Counted from the first letter of the stretch, positions 1 to 12,700 are shown. The stretch is 64,000 nt of DNA from Leptasterias polaris (GCA_037783415.1 JAZGTN010000234.1:1-64000); one strand, 5' to 3'. Numbers and translations: made by a program. The notes: generated by a model not told the origin, from the letters alone.

Positions 1-3000
1 GGTTTGAATTTTTTTCGTCTCCGATCACGCTCAGAATCAACCAGTTTGTTCAGAACACCCTTGTTTCTTATTAAAGAATTAATCTCAGCGCATTTTGAGG
101 GGTTTGAATTTTTTTCGTCTCCGATCACGCTCAGAATCAACCAGTTTGTTCAGAACACCCTTGTTTCTTATTAAAGAATTAATCTCAGCGCATTTTGAGG
201 GGTTTGAATTTTTTTCGTCTCCGATCACGCTCAGAATCAACCAGTTTGTTCAGAACAACCTTGTTTCTTATTAAAGAATTAATCTCAGCGCATTTTGAGG
301 GGTTTGAATTTTTTTCGTCTCCGATCACGCTCAGAATCAACCAGTTTGTTCAGAACACCCTTGTTTCTTATTAAAGAATTAATCTCAGCGCATTTTGAGG
401 GGTTTGAATTTTTTTCGTCTCCGATCACGCTCAGAATCAACCAGTTTGTTCAGAACAACCTTGTTTCTTAGTAAAGAATTAATCTGAGAGCGTTTTGAGG
501 GGTTTGAATTTTTTTCGTCTCCGATCACGCTCAGAATCAACCAGTTTGTTCAGAACAACCTTGTTTCTTAGTAAAGAATTAATCTCAGCGCATTTTGAGG
601 GGTTTGAATTTTTTTCGTCTCCGATCACGCTCAGAATCAACCAGTTTGTTCAGAATACCCTTGTTTCTTATTAAAGAATTAATCTCAGCGCATTTTGAGG
701 GGTTTGAATTTTTTTCGTCTCCGATCACGCTCAGAATCAACCAGTTTGTTCAGAACAACCTTGTTTCTTAGTAAAGAATTAATCTGAGAGCGTTTTGAGG
801 GGTTTGAATTTTTTTCGTCTCCGATCACGCTCAGAATCAACCAGTTTGTTCAGAACACCCTTGTTTCTTATTAAAGAATTAATCTCAGCGCATTTTGAGG
901 GGTTTGAATTTTTTTCGTCTCCGATCACGCTCAGAATCAACCAGTTTGTTCAGAACAACCTTGTTTCTTAGTAAAGAATTAATCTCAGCGCATTTTGAGG
1001 GGTTTGAATTTTTTTCGTCTCCGATCACGCTCAGAATCAACCAGTTTGTTCAGAACACCCTTGTTTCTTATTAAAGAATTAATCTTAGCGCATTTTGAGG
1101 GGTTTGAATTTTTTTCGTCTCCGATCACGCTCAGAATCAACCAGTTTGTTCAGAACACCCTTGTTTCTTATTAAAGAATTAATCTCAGCGCATTTTGAGG
1201 GGTTTGAATTTTTTTCGTCTCCGATCACGCTCAGAATCAACCAGTTTGTTCAGAACACCCTTGTTTCTTATTAAAGAATTAATCTCAGCGCATTTTGAGG
1301 GGTTTGAATTTTTTTCGTCTCCGATCACGCTCAGAATCAACCAGTTTGTTCAGAATACCCTTGTTTCTTATTAAAGAATTAATCTCAGCGCATTTTGAGG
1401 GGTTTGAATTTTTTTCGTCTCCGATCACGCTCAGAATCAACCAGTTTGTTCAGAACAACCTTGTTTCTTAGTAAAGAATTAATCTGAGAGCGTTTTGAGG
1501 GGTTTGAATTTTTTTCGTCTCCGATCACGCTCAGAATCAACCAGTTTGTTCAGAACACCCTTGTTTCTTATTAAAGAATTAATCTCAGCGCATTTTGAGG
1601 GGTTTGAATTTTTTTCGTCTCCGATCACGCTCAGAATCAACCAGTTTGTTCAGAACACCCTTGTTTCTTATTAAAGAATTAATCTCAGCGCATTTTGAGG
1701 GGTTTGAATTTTTTTCGTCTCCGATCACGCTCAGAATCAACCAGTTTGTTCAGAACAACCTTGTTTCTTAGTAAAGAATTAATCTGAGAGCGTTTTGAGG
1801 GGTTTGAATTTTTTTCGTCTCCGATCACGCTCAGAATCAACCAGTTTGTTCAGAACAACCTTGTTTCTTAGTAAAGAATTAATCTCAGCGCATTTTGAGG
1901 GGTTTGAATTTTTTTCGTCTCCGATCACGCTCAGAATCAACCAGTTTGTTCAGAATACCCTTGTTTCTTATTAAAGAATTAATCTCAGCGCATTTTGAGG
2001 GGTTTGAATTTTTTTCGTCTCCGATCACGCTCAGAATCAACCAGTTTGTTCAGAACACCCTTGTTTCTTATTAAAGAATTAATCTCAGCGCATTTTGAGG
2101 GGTTTGAATTTTTTTCGTCTCCGATCACGCTCAGAATCAACCAGTTTGTTCAGAACAACCTTGTTTCTTAGTAAAGAATTAATCTCAGCGCATTTTGAGG
2201 GGTTTGAATTTTTTTCGTCTCCGATCACGCTCAGAATCAACCAGTTTGTTCAGAACACCCTTGTTTCTTATTAAAGAATTAATCTCAGCGCATTTTGAGG
2301 GGTTTGAATTTTTTTCGTCTCCGATCACGCTCAGAATCAACCAGTTTGTTCAGAACACCCTTGTTTCTTATTAAAGAATTAATCTCAGCGCATTTTGAGG
2401 GGTTTGAATTTTGTTCGTCTCCGATCACGCTCAGAATCAACCAGTTTGTTCAGAACACCCTTGTTTCTTATTAAAGAATTAATCTCAGCGCATTTTGAGG
2501 GGTTTGAATTTTTTTCGTCTCCGATCACGCTCAGAATCAACCAGTTTGTTCAGAACAACCTTGTTTCTTAGTAAAGAATTAATCTGAGAGCGTTTTGAGG
2601 GGTTTGAATTTTTTTCGTCTCCGATCACGCTCAGAATCAACCAGTTTGTTCAGAACAACCTTGTTTCTTAGTAAAGAATTAATCTCAGCGCATTTTGAGG
2701 GGTTTGAATTTTTTTCGTCTCCGATCACGCTCAGAATCAACCAGTTTGTTCAGAACAACCTTGTTTCTTAGTAAAGAATTAATCTGAGAGCGTTTTGAGG
2801 GGTTTGAATTTTTTTCGTCTCCGATCACGCTCAGAATCAACCAGTTTGTTCAGAACACCCTTGTTTCTTATTAAAGAATTAATCTCAGCGCATTTTGAGG
2901 GGTTTGAATTTTTTTCGTCTCCGATCACGCTCAGAATCAACCAGTTTGTTCAGAACACCCTTGTTTCTTAGTAAAGAATTAATCTCAGCGCATTTTGAGG

Positions 3001-3739
3001 GGTTTGAATTTTTTTCGTCTCCGATCACGCTCAGAATCAACCAGTTTGTTCAGAACAACCTTGTTTCTTAGTAAAGAATTAATCTCAGCGCATTTTGAGG
3101 GGTTTGAATTTTTTTCGTCTCCGATCACGCTCAGAATCAACCAGTTTGTTCAGAACAACCTTGTTTCTTATTAAAGAATTAATCTCAGCGCATTTGAGGG
3201 GTTTGAATTTTTTTCGTCTCCGATCACGCTCAGAATCAACCAGTTTGTTCAGAACACCCTTGTTTCTTATTAAAGAATTAATCTCAGCGCATTTTGAGGG
3301 GTTTGAATTTTTTTCGTCTCCGATCACGCTCAGAATCAACCAGTTTGTTCAGAACAACCTTGTTTCTTAGTAAAGAATTAATCTGAGAGCGTTTTGAGGG
3401 GTTTGAATTTTTTTCGTCTCCGATCACGCTCAGAATCAACCAGTTTGTTCAGAACAACCTTCTTTCTTAGTAAAGAATTAATCTCAGCGCATTTGAGGGG
3501 TTTGAATTTTTTTCGTCTCCGATCACGCTCAGAATCAACCAGTTTGTTCAGAACACCCTTGTTTCTTATTAAAGAATTAATCTCAGCGCATTTTGAGGGG
3601 TTTGAATTTTTTTTCGTCTCCGATCACGCTCAGAATCAACCAGTTTGTTCAGAACACCCTTGTTTCTTAGTAAAGAATTAATCTCAGCGCATTTTGAGGG
3701 GTTTGAATTTTTTTCGTCTCCGATCACGCTCAGAATCAA
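1..3739 (+). repeat. Satellite array, family A (about 37 monomers of 100 bp)
   Basis: Tandem monomers of 100 bp repeat in perfect register with the coordinates from 1 to 3100, each starting GGTTTGAATTTTTTTCGTCT. Family A is told from family B by CCGATCACGC after CGTCT, by GAATCAACC rather than GAATGAACC, by TTCAGAAC rather than TTCACAAC, and by GCATTTTGAGG rather than GTGTTTGGAGG. Divergence between copies is a few per cent and concentrated at three sites (around monomer positions 57, 71 and 85-92). The monomer is 38% GC. There is no inserted sequence. The array is cut by the window's left edge, so its true length is unknown. It has no plausible coding capacity. Role is unknown; large homogeneous arrays like this are normally heterochromatic. 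Confidence 0.97.
3101..3699 (+). repeat. Distal end of family A with monomer length variants
   Basis: The exact 100-bp register breaks here. Monomers 3101-3199 and 3400-3498 are 99 bp, because CATTTTGAGG has lost one T. Monomer 3599-3699 is 101 bp through an extra T in the T-tract. A single C at about 3462 gives TTCTTTCTTAG in place of TTGTTTCTTAG. Length variation clusters in the last 600 bp before the switch to family B, while the first 3100 bp have none. Because 99 is divisible by three, these copies leave repeat-only frames of 84-95 codons open on both strands. These are not genes. Confidence 0.9.
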
Positions 3740-3752
3740 GTTTGTTCACAAC
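3736..3752 (+). other. Family A to family B junction
   Basis: The monomer starting at 3700 begins as family A (CCGATCACGCTCAGAATCAA) and continues as family B (GTTTGTTCACAACACCC). The four bases CCAG expected between GAATCAA and TTTGTT are shortened, giving GAATCAAGTTTGTT and a 96-bp hybrid monomer. All monomers to the left are A and all to the right, up to 34506, are B, so this is a single clean switch point inside one monomer. It looks like an unequal-exchange or end-joining junction between two pre-existing arrays. Confidence 0.85.
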
Positions 3753-5065
3753 ACCCTTGTTTCTTAGTAAAAAATTAATCTCAGCGTGTTTGGAGGGGTT
3801 TGAATTTTTTTCGTCTCAGAATACGCTCAGAATGAACCAGTTTGTTCACTACACCCTTGTTTCTTAGTAAAAAATTAATCTCAGCGTGTTTGGAGGGTTT
3901 GAATTTTTTTCGTCTCAGAATACGCTCAGAATGAACCAGTTTGTTCACAACACCCTTGTTTCTTAGTAAAAAATTAATCTCAGCGTGTTTGGAGGGGTTT
4001 GAATTTTTTTCGTCTCAGAATACGCTCAGAATGAACCAGTTTGTTCACAACACCCTTGTTTCTTAGTAAAAAATTAATCTCAGCGTGTTTGGAGGGGTTT
4101 GAATTTTTTTCGTCTCAGAATACGCTCAGAATGAACCAGTTTGTTCACAACACCCTTGTTTCTTAGTAAAAAATTAATCTCAGCGTGTTTGGAGGGGTTT
4201 GAATTTTTTTCGTCTCAGAATACGCTCAGAATGAACCAGTTTGTTCACAACACCCTTGTTTCTTAGTAAAAAATTAATCTCAGCGTGTTTGGAGGGGTTT
4301 GAATTTTTTTCGTCTCAGAATACGCTCAGAATGAACCAGTTTGTTCACAACACCCTTGTTTCTTAGTAAAAAATTAATCTCAGCGTGTTTGGAGGGGTTT
4401 GAATTTTTTTCGTCTCAGAATACGCTCAGAATGAACCAGTTTGTTCACTACACCCTTGTTTCTTAGTAAAAAATTAATCTCAGCGTGTTTGGAGGGGTTT
4501 GAATTTTTTTCGTCTCAGAATACGCTCAGAATGAACCAGTTTGTTCACTACACCCTTGTTTCTTAGTAAAAAATTAATCTCAGCGTGTTTGGAGGGGTTT
4601 GAATTTTTTTTCGTCTCAGAATACGCTCAGAATGAACCAGTTTGTTCACAACACCCTTGTTTCTTAGTAAAAAATTAATCTCAGCGTGTTTGGAGGGGTT
4701 TGAATTTTTTTCGTCTCAGAATACGCTCAGAATGAACCAGTTTGTTCACTACACCCTTGTTTCTTAGTAAAAAATTAATCTCAGCGTGTTTGGAGGGGTT
4801 TGAATTTGTTTCGTCTCAGAATACGCTCAGAATGAACCAGTTTGTTCACAACACCCTTGTTTCTTAGTAAAAAATTAATCTCAGCGTGTTTGGAGGGGTT
4901 TGAATTTTTTTCGTCTCAGAATACGCTCAGAATGAACCAGTTTGTTCACTACACCCTTGTTTCTTAGTAAAAAATTAATCTCAGCGTGTTTGGAGGGGTT
5001 TGAATTTTTTTCGTCTCAGAATACGCTCAGAATGAACCAGTTTGTTCACAACACCCTTGTTTCTT
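3740..5065 (+). repeat. Family B, proximal segment without HOR markers
   Basis: About 13 B monomers follow the A/B junction. They carry few markers: one copy has GGAGGGTTT (one G short, near 3893), one has an extra T near 4605, and one has GAATTTGTTTCG near 4805. Otherwise they alternate between the CACAAC and CACTAC forms. None of the ordered marker set that defines the HORs from 5066 onward is present, so this segment may be the ancestral or most recently homogenised B sequence. Confidence 0.8.
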
Positions 5066-8063
5066 AGTAAAAAATAATCTCAGCGTGTTTGGAGGGGTTT
5101 GAATTTTTTCGTCTCAGAATACGCTCAGAATGAACCAGTTTGTTCACAACACCCTTGTTTCTTAGTAAAAATTAATCTCAGCGTGTTTGGAGGGGTTTGA
5201 ATTTTTTTCGTCTCAGAATACGCTCAGAATGAACCAGTTTGTTCACAACACCCTTGTTTCTTAGTAAAAAATTAATCTCAGCGTGTTTGGAGGGGTTTGA
5301 ATTTTTTTCGTCTCAGAATACGCTCAGAATGAACCAGTTTGTTCACAACACCCTTGTTTCTTAGTAAAAATTTAATCTCAGCGTGTTGGGGTTTGAATTT
5401 TTTTCGTCTCAGAATACGCTCAGAATGAACCAGTTTGTTCACTACACCCTTGTTTCTTAGTAAAAAATTAATCTCAGCTTGTTTGGAGGGGTTTGAATTT
5501 TTTTCGTCTCAGAATACGCTCAGAATGAACCAGTTTGTTCACTACACCCTTGTTTCTTAGTAAAAAATTAATCTCAGCGTGTTTGGAGGGGTTTGAATTT
5601 TTTTCGTCTCAGAATACGCTCAGAATGAACCAGTTTGTTCACTACACCCTTGTTTCTTAGTAAAAAATTAATCTCAGCGTGTTTGGAGGGGTTTGAATTT
5701 TTTTCGTCTCAGAATACGCTCAGAATGAACCAGTTTGTTCACTACACCCTTGTTTCTTAGTAAAAAATTAATCTCAGCGTGTTTGGAGGGGTTTGAATTT
5801 TTTTCGTCTCAGAATACGCTCAGAATGAACCAGTTTGTTCACAACACCCTTGTTTCTTAGTAAAAAATTAATCTCAGCGTGTTTGGAGGGGTTTGAATTT
5901 TTTTCGTCTCAGAATACGCTCAGAATGAACCAGTTTGTTCACAACACCCTTGTTTCTTAGTAAAAAATTAATCTCAGCGTGTTTGGAAGGGGTTTGAATT
6001 TTTTTCGTCTCAGAATACGCTCAGAATGAACCAGTTTGTTCACTACACCCTTGTTTCTTAGTAAAAAATTAATCTCAGCGTGTTTGGAGGGGTTTGATTT
6101 TTTTTCGTCTCAGAATACGCTCAGAATGAACCAGTTTGTTCACTACACCCTTGTTTCTTAGTAAAAAATTAATCTCAGCGTGTTTGGAGGGGCTTGAATT
6201 TTTTTCGTCTCAGAATACGCTCAGAATGAACCAGTTTGTTCACTACACCCTTGTTTCTTAGTAAAAAATTAATCTCAGCGTGTTTGGAGGGGTTTGAATT
6301 TTTTTCGTCTCAGAATACGCTCAGAATGAACCAGTTTGTTCACTACACCCTTGTTTCTTAGTAAAAAATTTATCTCAGCGTGTTTGGAGGGGTTTGAATT
6401 TTTTTCGTCTCAGAATACGCTCAGATCGAACCAGTTTGTTCACAACACCCTTGTTTCTTAGTAAAAAATTAATCTCAGCGTGTTTGGAGGGGTTTGAATT
6501 TTTTTCGTCTCAGAATACGCTCAGAATGAACCAGTTTGTTCACTACACCCTTGTTTCTTAGTAAAAAATTAATCTCAGCGTGTTTGGAGGGGTTTGAATT
6601 TTTTTCGTCTCAGAATACGCTCAGAATGAACCAGTTTGTTCACAACACCCTTGTTTCTTAGTAAAAAATTAATCTCAGCGTGTTTGGAGGGGTTTGAATT
6701 TTTTTCGTCTCAGAATACGCTCAGAATGAACCAGTTTGTTCACTACTTTCTTGTTTCTTAGTAAAAAATTAATCTCAGCGTGTTTGGAGGGGTTTGAATT
6801 TTATTCGTCTCAGAATACGCTCAGAATGAACCAGTTTGTTCACTACACCCTTGTTTCTTAGTAAAAAATTAATCTCAGCTTGTTTGGAGGGGTTTGAATT
6901 TTTTTCGTCTCAGAATACGCTCAGAATGAACCAGTTTGTTCACTACACCCTTGTTTCTTAGTAAAAAATTAATCTCAGCGTGTTTGGAGGGGTTTGAATT
7001 TTTTTCGTCTCAGAATACGCTCAGAATGAACCAGTTTGTTCACTACACCCTTGTTTCTTAGTAAAAAATTAATCTCAGCGTGTTTGGAGGGGTTTGAATT
7101 TTTTTCGTCTCAGAATACGCTCAGAATGAACCAGTTTGTTCACTACACCCTTGTTTCTTAGTAAAAAATTAATCTCAGCGTGTTTGGAGGGGTTTGAATT
7201 TTTTTCGTCTCAGAATACGCTCAGAATGAACCAGTTTGTTCACTACACCCTTGTTTCTTAGTAAAAAATTAATCTCAGCGTGTTTGGAGGGGTTTGATTT
7301 TTTTTCGTCTCAGAATACGCTCAGAATGAACCAGTTTGTTCACAACACCCTTGTTTCTTAGTAAAAAATTAATCTCAGCGTGTTTGGAGGGGTTTGAATT
7401 TTTTTCGTCTCAGAATACGCTCAGAATGAACCAGTTTGTTCACTACACCCTTGTTTCTTAGTAAAAAATTAATCTCAGCGTGTTTGGAGGGGTTTGAATT
7501 TTTTTCGTCTCAGAATACGCTCAGAATGAACCAGTTTGTTCACTACACCCTTGTTTCTTAGTAAAAAATTAATCTCAGCGTGTTTGGAGGGGTTTGAATT
7601 TTTTTCGTCTCAGAATACGCTCAGAATGAACCAGTTTGTTCACAACACCCTTGTTTCTTAGTAAAAAATTAATCTCAGCGTGTTTGGAGGGGTTTGAATT
7701 TTTTTCGTCTCAGAATACGCTCCGAATGAACCAGTTTGTTCACTACACCCTTGTTTCTTAGTAAAAAATTAATCTCAGCGTGTTTGGAGGGGTTTGAATT
7801 TTTTTCGTCTCAGAATACGCTCAGAATGAACCAGTTTGTTCACAACACCCTTGTTTCTTAGTAAAAAATTAATCTCAGCGTGTTTGGAGGGGTTTGAATT
7901 TTTTTCGTCTCAGAATACGCTCAGAATGAACCAGTTTGTTCACTACACCCTTGTTTCTTAGTAAAAAATTAATCTCAGCGTGTTTGGAGGGGTTTGAATT
8001 TTTTTCGTCTCAGAATACGCTCAGAATGAACCAGTTTGTTCACAACACCCTTGTTTCTTAGTA
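5066..8063 (+). repeat. Family B higher-order repeat, copy 1 (about 3.0 kb)
   Basis: Markers in order: a monomer with TTAGTAAAAAATAATC (about 5070), one with TTAGTAAAAATTAATC (about 5167), one with AAAAATTTAATC (about 5368), CAGCTTG (about 5477), GGAAGGGG (about 5986), TTTGATTTTTTTTCG (about 6089), GGGGCTTG (about 6192), AATTTATCTC (about 6370), CAGATCGAACC (6425), CACTACTTTCTTG (about 6745), GAATTTTATTCG (about 6802), CAGCTTG (about 6879), TTTGATTTT (about 7289) and GCTCCGAATG (about 7722). The same series restarts about 3.0 kb later. This copy also has a private 4-bp deletion giving GTGTTGGGG near 5383. Confidence 0.8.
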
Positions 8064-9765
8064 AAAAATAATCTCAGCGTGTTTGGAGGGGTTTGAATTT
8101 TTTTCGTCTCAGAATACGCTCAGAATGAACCAGTTTGTTCACAACACCCTTGTTTCTTAGTAAAAATTAATCTCAGCGTGTTTGGAGGGGTTTGAATTTT
8201 TTTCGTCTCAGAATACGCTCAGAATGAACCAGTTTGTTCACAACACCCTTGTTTCTTAGTAAAAAATTAATCTCAGCGTGTTTGGAGGGGTTTGAATTTT
8301 TTTCGTCTCAGAATACGCTCAGAATGAACCAGTTTGTTCACAACACCCTTGTTTCTTAGTAAAAATTTAATCTCAGCGTGTTTGGAGGGGTTTGAATTTT
8401 TTTCGTCTCAGAATACGCTCAGAATGAACCAGTTTGTTCACTACACCCTTGTTTCTTAGTAAAAAATTAATCTCAGCGTGTTTGGAGAGGTTTGAATTTT
8501 TTTCGTCTCAGAATACGCTCAGAATGAACCAGTTTGTTCACTACACCCTTGTTTCTTAGTAAAAAATTAATCTCAGCTTGTTTGGAGGGGTTTGAATTTT
8601 TTTCGTCTCAGAATACGCTCAGAATGAACCAGTTTGTTCACTACACCCTTGTTTCTTAGTAAAAAATTAATCTCAGCGTGTTTGGAGGGGTTTGAATTTT
8701 TTTCGTCTCAGAATACGCTCAGAATGAACCAGTTTGTTCACAACACCCTTGTTTCTTAGTAAAAAATTAATCTCAGCGTGTTTGGAGGGGTTTGAATTTT
8801 TTTCGTCTCAGAATACGCTCAGAATGAACCAGTTTGTTCACAACACCCTTGTTTCTTAGTAAAAAATTAATCTCAGCGTGTTTGGAAGGGTTTGAATTTT
8901 TTTCGTCTCAGAATACGCTCAGAATGAACCAGTTTGTTCACTACACCCTTGTTTCTTAGTAAAAAATTAATCTCAGCGTGTTTGGAGGGGTTTGATTTTT
9001 TTTCGTCTCAGAATACGCTCAGAATGAACCAGTTTGTTCACTACACCCTTGTTTCTTAGTAAAAAATTAATCTCAGCGTGTTTGGAGGGGCTTGAATTTT
9101 TTTCGTCTCAGAATACGCTCAGAATGAACCAGTTTGTTAGTTTGTTCACTACACCCTTGTTTCTTAGTAAAAAATTAATCTCAGCGTGTTTGGAGGGGTT
9201 TGAATTTTTTTCGTCTCAGAATACGCTCAGATCGAACCAGTTTGTTCACAACACCCTTGTTTCTTAGTAAAAAATTAATCTCAGCGTGTTTGGAGGGGTT
9301 TGAATTTTTTTCGTCTCAGAATACGCTCAGAATGAACCAGTTTGTTCACTACACCCTTGTTTCTTAGTAAAAAATTAATCTCAGCGTGTTTGGAGGGGTT
9401 TGAATTTTTTTCGTCTCAGAATACGCTCAGAATGAACCAGTTTGTTCACAACACCCTTGTTTCTTAGTAAAAAATTAATCTCAGCGTGTTTGGAGGGGTT
9501 TGAATTTTTTTCGTCTCAGAATACGCTCAGAATGAACCAGTTTGTTCACTACTTTCTTGTTTCTTAGTAAAAAATTAATCTCAGCGTGTTTGGAGGGGTT
9601 TGAATTTTATTCGTCTCAGAATACGCTCAGAATGAACCAGTTTGTTCACTACACCCTTGTTTCTTAGTAAAAAATTAATCTCAGCTTGTTTGGAGGGGTT
9701 TGAATTTTTTTCGTCTCAGAATACGCTCAGAATGAACCAGTTTGTTCACAACACCCTTGTTTCTT
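8064..9765 (+). repeat. Family B higher-order repeat, copy 2 (about 1.7 kb, shortened)
   Basis: The marker series of copy 1 restarts at about 8070 (AAAAAATAATC), then about 8165, 8365, GGAGAGGTTTG (about 8488), CAGCTTG (about 8577), GGAAGGGTTTG (about 8885), TTTGATTTTTTTTCG (about 8993), GGGGCTTG (9091), CAGATCGAACC (9231), CACTACTTTCTTG (about 9549), GAATTTTATTCG (about 9609) and CAGCTTG (about 9682). It then jumps straight to the next series start. It lacks the AATTTATCTC monomer because of a 92-bp deletion at 9131-9146, and it lacks the tail after CAGCTTG that copy 1 has. Confidence 0.8.
9131..9146 (+). other. 92-bp out-of-register deletion scar
   Basis: Here the sequence reads AGTTTGTTAGTTTGTTCAC where other monomers read AGTTTGTTCAC, which looks like an 8-bp tandem duplication. 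Comparison with the matching HOR copies shows it is a deletion. The distance from the GGGGCTTG marker to CAGATCGAACC is 142 bp here (9091 to 9233) but 234 bp in the copy at 10997-11231, exactly 92 bp shorter. A deletion from after AGTTTGTT in one monomer to AGTTTGTT of the next produces this sequence and removes the AATTTATCTC variant, which is the one missing from this copy. Confidence 0.85.
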
Positions 9766-12700
9766 AGTAAAAAATAATCTCAGCGTGTTTGGAGGGGTTT
9801 GAATTTTTTTCGTCTCAGAATACGCTCAGAATGAACCAGTTTGTTCACAACACCCTTGTTTCTTAGTAAAAATTAATCTCAGCGTGTTTGGAGGGGTTTG
9901 AATTTTTTTCGTCTCAGAATACGCTCAGAATGAACCAGTTTGTTCACAACACCCTTGTTTCTTAGTAAAAAATTAATCTCAGCGTGTTTGGAGGGGTTTG
10001 AATTTTTTTCGTCTCAGAATACGCTCAGAATGAACCAGTTTGTTCACAACACCCTTGTTTCTTAGTAAAAATTTAATCTCAGCGTGTTTGGAGGGGTTTG
10101 AATTTTTTTCGTCTCAGAATACGCTCAGAATGAACCAGTTTGTTCACTACACCCTTGTTTCTTAGTAAAAAATTAATCTCAGCGTGTTTGGAGAGGTTTG
10201 AATTTTTTTCGTCTCAGAATACGCTCAGAATGAACCAGTTTGTTCACTACACCCTTGTTTCTTAGTAAAAAATTAATCTCAGCTTGTTTGGAGGGGTTTG
10301 AATTTTTTTCGTCTCAGAATACGCTCAGAATGAACCAGTTTGTTCACTACACCCTTGTTTCTTAGTAAAAAATTAATCTCAGCGTGTTTGGAGGGGTTTG
10401 AATTTTTTTCGTCTCAGAATACGCTCAGAATGAACCAGTTTGTTCACTACACCCTTGTTTCTTAGTAAAAAATTAATCTCAGCGTGTTTGGAGGGGTTTG
10501 AATTTTTTTCGTCTCAGAATACGCTCAGAATGAACCAGTTTGTTCACTACACCCTTGTTTCTTAGTAAAAAATTAATCTCAGCGTGTTTGGAGGGGTTTG
10601 AATTTTTTTCGTCTCAGAATACGCTCAGAATGAACCAGTTTGTTCACAACACCCTTGTTTCTTAGTAAAAAATTAATCTCAGCGTGTTTGGAGGGGTTTG
10701 AATTTTTTTCGTCTCAGAATACGCTCAGAATGAACCAGTTTGTTCACAACACCCTTGTTTCTTAGTAAAAAATTAATCTCAGCGTGTTTGGAAGGGTTTG
10801 AATTTTTTTCGTCTCAGAATACGCTCAGAATGAACCAGTTTGTTCACTACACCCTTGTTTCTTAGTAAAAAATTAATCTCAGCGTGTTTGGAGGGGTTTG
10901 ATTTTTTTTCGTCTCAGAATACGCTCAGAATGAACCAGTTTGTTCACTACACCCTTGTTTCTTAGTAAAAAATTAATCTCAGCGTGTTTGGAGGGGCTTG
11001 AATTTTTTTCGTCTCAGAATACGCTCAGAATGAACCAGTTTGTTCACTACACCCTTGTTTCTTAGTAAAAAATTAATCTCAGCGTGTTTGGAGGGGTTTG
11101 AATTTTTTTCGTCTCAGAATACGCTCAGAATGAACCAGTTTGTTCACTACACCCTTGTTTCTTAGTAAAAAATTTATCTCAGCGTGTTTGGAGGGGTTTG
11201 AATTTTTTTCGTCTCAGAATACGCTCAGATCGAACCAGTTTGTTCACAACACCCTTGTTTCTTAGTAAAAAATTAATCTCAGCGTGTTTGGAGGGGTTTG
11301 AATTTTTTTCGTCTCAGAATACGCTCAGAATGAACCAGTTTGTTCACTACACCCTTGTTTCTTAGTAAAAAATTAATCTCAGCGTGTTTGGAGGGATTTG
11401 AATTTTTTTCGTCTCAGAATACGCTCAGAATGAACCAGTTTGTTCACAACACCCTTGTTTCTTAGTAAAAAATTAATCTCAGCGTGTTTGGAGGGGTTTG
11501 AATTTTTTTCGTCTCAGAATACGCTCAGAATGAACCAGTTTGTTCACTACTTTCTTGTTTCTTAGTAAAAAATTAATCTCAGCGTGTTTGGAGGGGTTTG
11601 AATTTTATTCGTCTCAGAATACGCTCAGAATGAACCAGTTTGTTCACTACACCCTTGTTTCTTAGTAAAAAATTAATCTCAGCTTGTTTGGAGGGGTTTG
11701 AATTTTTTTCGTCTCAGAATACGCTCAGAATGAACCAGTTTGTTCACTACACCCTTGTTTCTTAGTAAAAAATTAATCTCAGCGTGTTTGGAGGGGTTTG
11801 AATTTTTTTCGTCTCAGAATACGCTCAGAATGAACCAGTTTGTTCACAACACCCTTGTTTCTTAGTAAAAAATTAATCTCAGCGTGTTTGGAGGGGTTTG
11901 AATTTTTTTCGTCTCAGAATATGCTCAGAATGAACCAGTTTGTTCACTACACCCTTGTTTCTTAGTGAAAAATTAATCTCAGCGTGTTTGGAGGGGTTTG
12001 AATTTTTTTCGTCTCAGAATACGCTCAGAATGAACCAGTTTGTTCACAACACCCTTGTTTCTTAGTAAGAAATTAATCTCAGCGTGTTTGGAGGGGTTTG
12101 AATTTTTTTCGTCTCAGAATACGCTCAGAATGAACCAGTTTGTTCACAACACCCTTGTTTCTTAGTAAGAAATTAATCTCAGCGTGTTTGGAGGGGTTTG
12201 AATTTTTTTCGTCTCAGAATACGCTCAGAATGAACCAGTTTGTTCACTACACCCTTGTTTCTTAGTAAAAAATTAATCTCAGCGTGTTTGGAGGGGTTTG
12301 AATTTTTTTCGTCTCAGAATACGCTCAGAATGAACCAGTTTGTTCACAACACCCTTGTTTCTTAGTAAAAAATTAATCTGAGCGTGTTTGGAGGGGTTTG
12401 AATTTTTTTCGTCTCAGAATACGCTCAGAATGAACCAGTTTGTTCACTACACCCTTGTTTCTTAGTAAAAAATTAATCTCAGCGTGTTTGGAGGGGTTTG
12501 ATTTTTTTTCGTCTCAGAATACGCTCAGAATGAACCAGTTTGTTCACAACACCCTTGTTTCTTAGTAAAAAATTAATCTCAGCGTGTTTGGAGGGGTTTG
12601 AATTTTTTTCGTCTCAGAATACGCTCAGAATGAACCAGTTTGTTCACTACACCCTTGTTTCTTAGTAAAAAATTAATCTCAGCGTGTTTGGAGGGGTTTG

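Noticed and set aside
3085..3681. Open frames of 84-95 codons on both strands
   Set aside because: They are translated satellite: the same 33-residue block repeats, on both strands at once. They stay open only because two monomers here are 99 bp. No start context, codon bias or domain.
9034..9267. 77-codon frame
   Set aside because: Kept open by the 108-bp monomer made by the 92-bp deletion. Repeat translation only.
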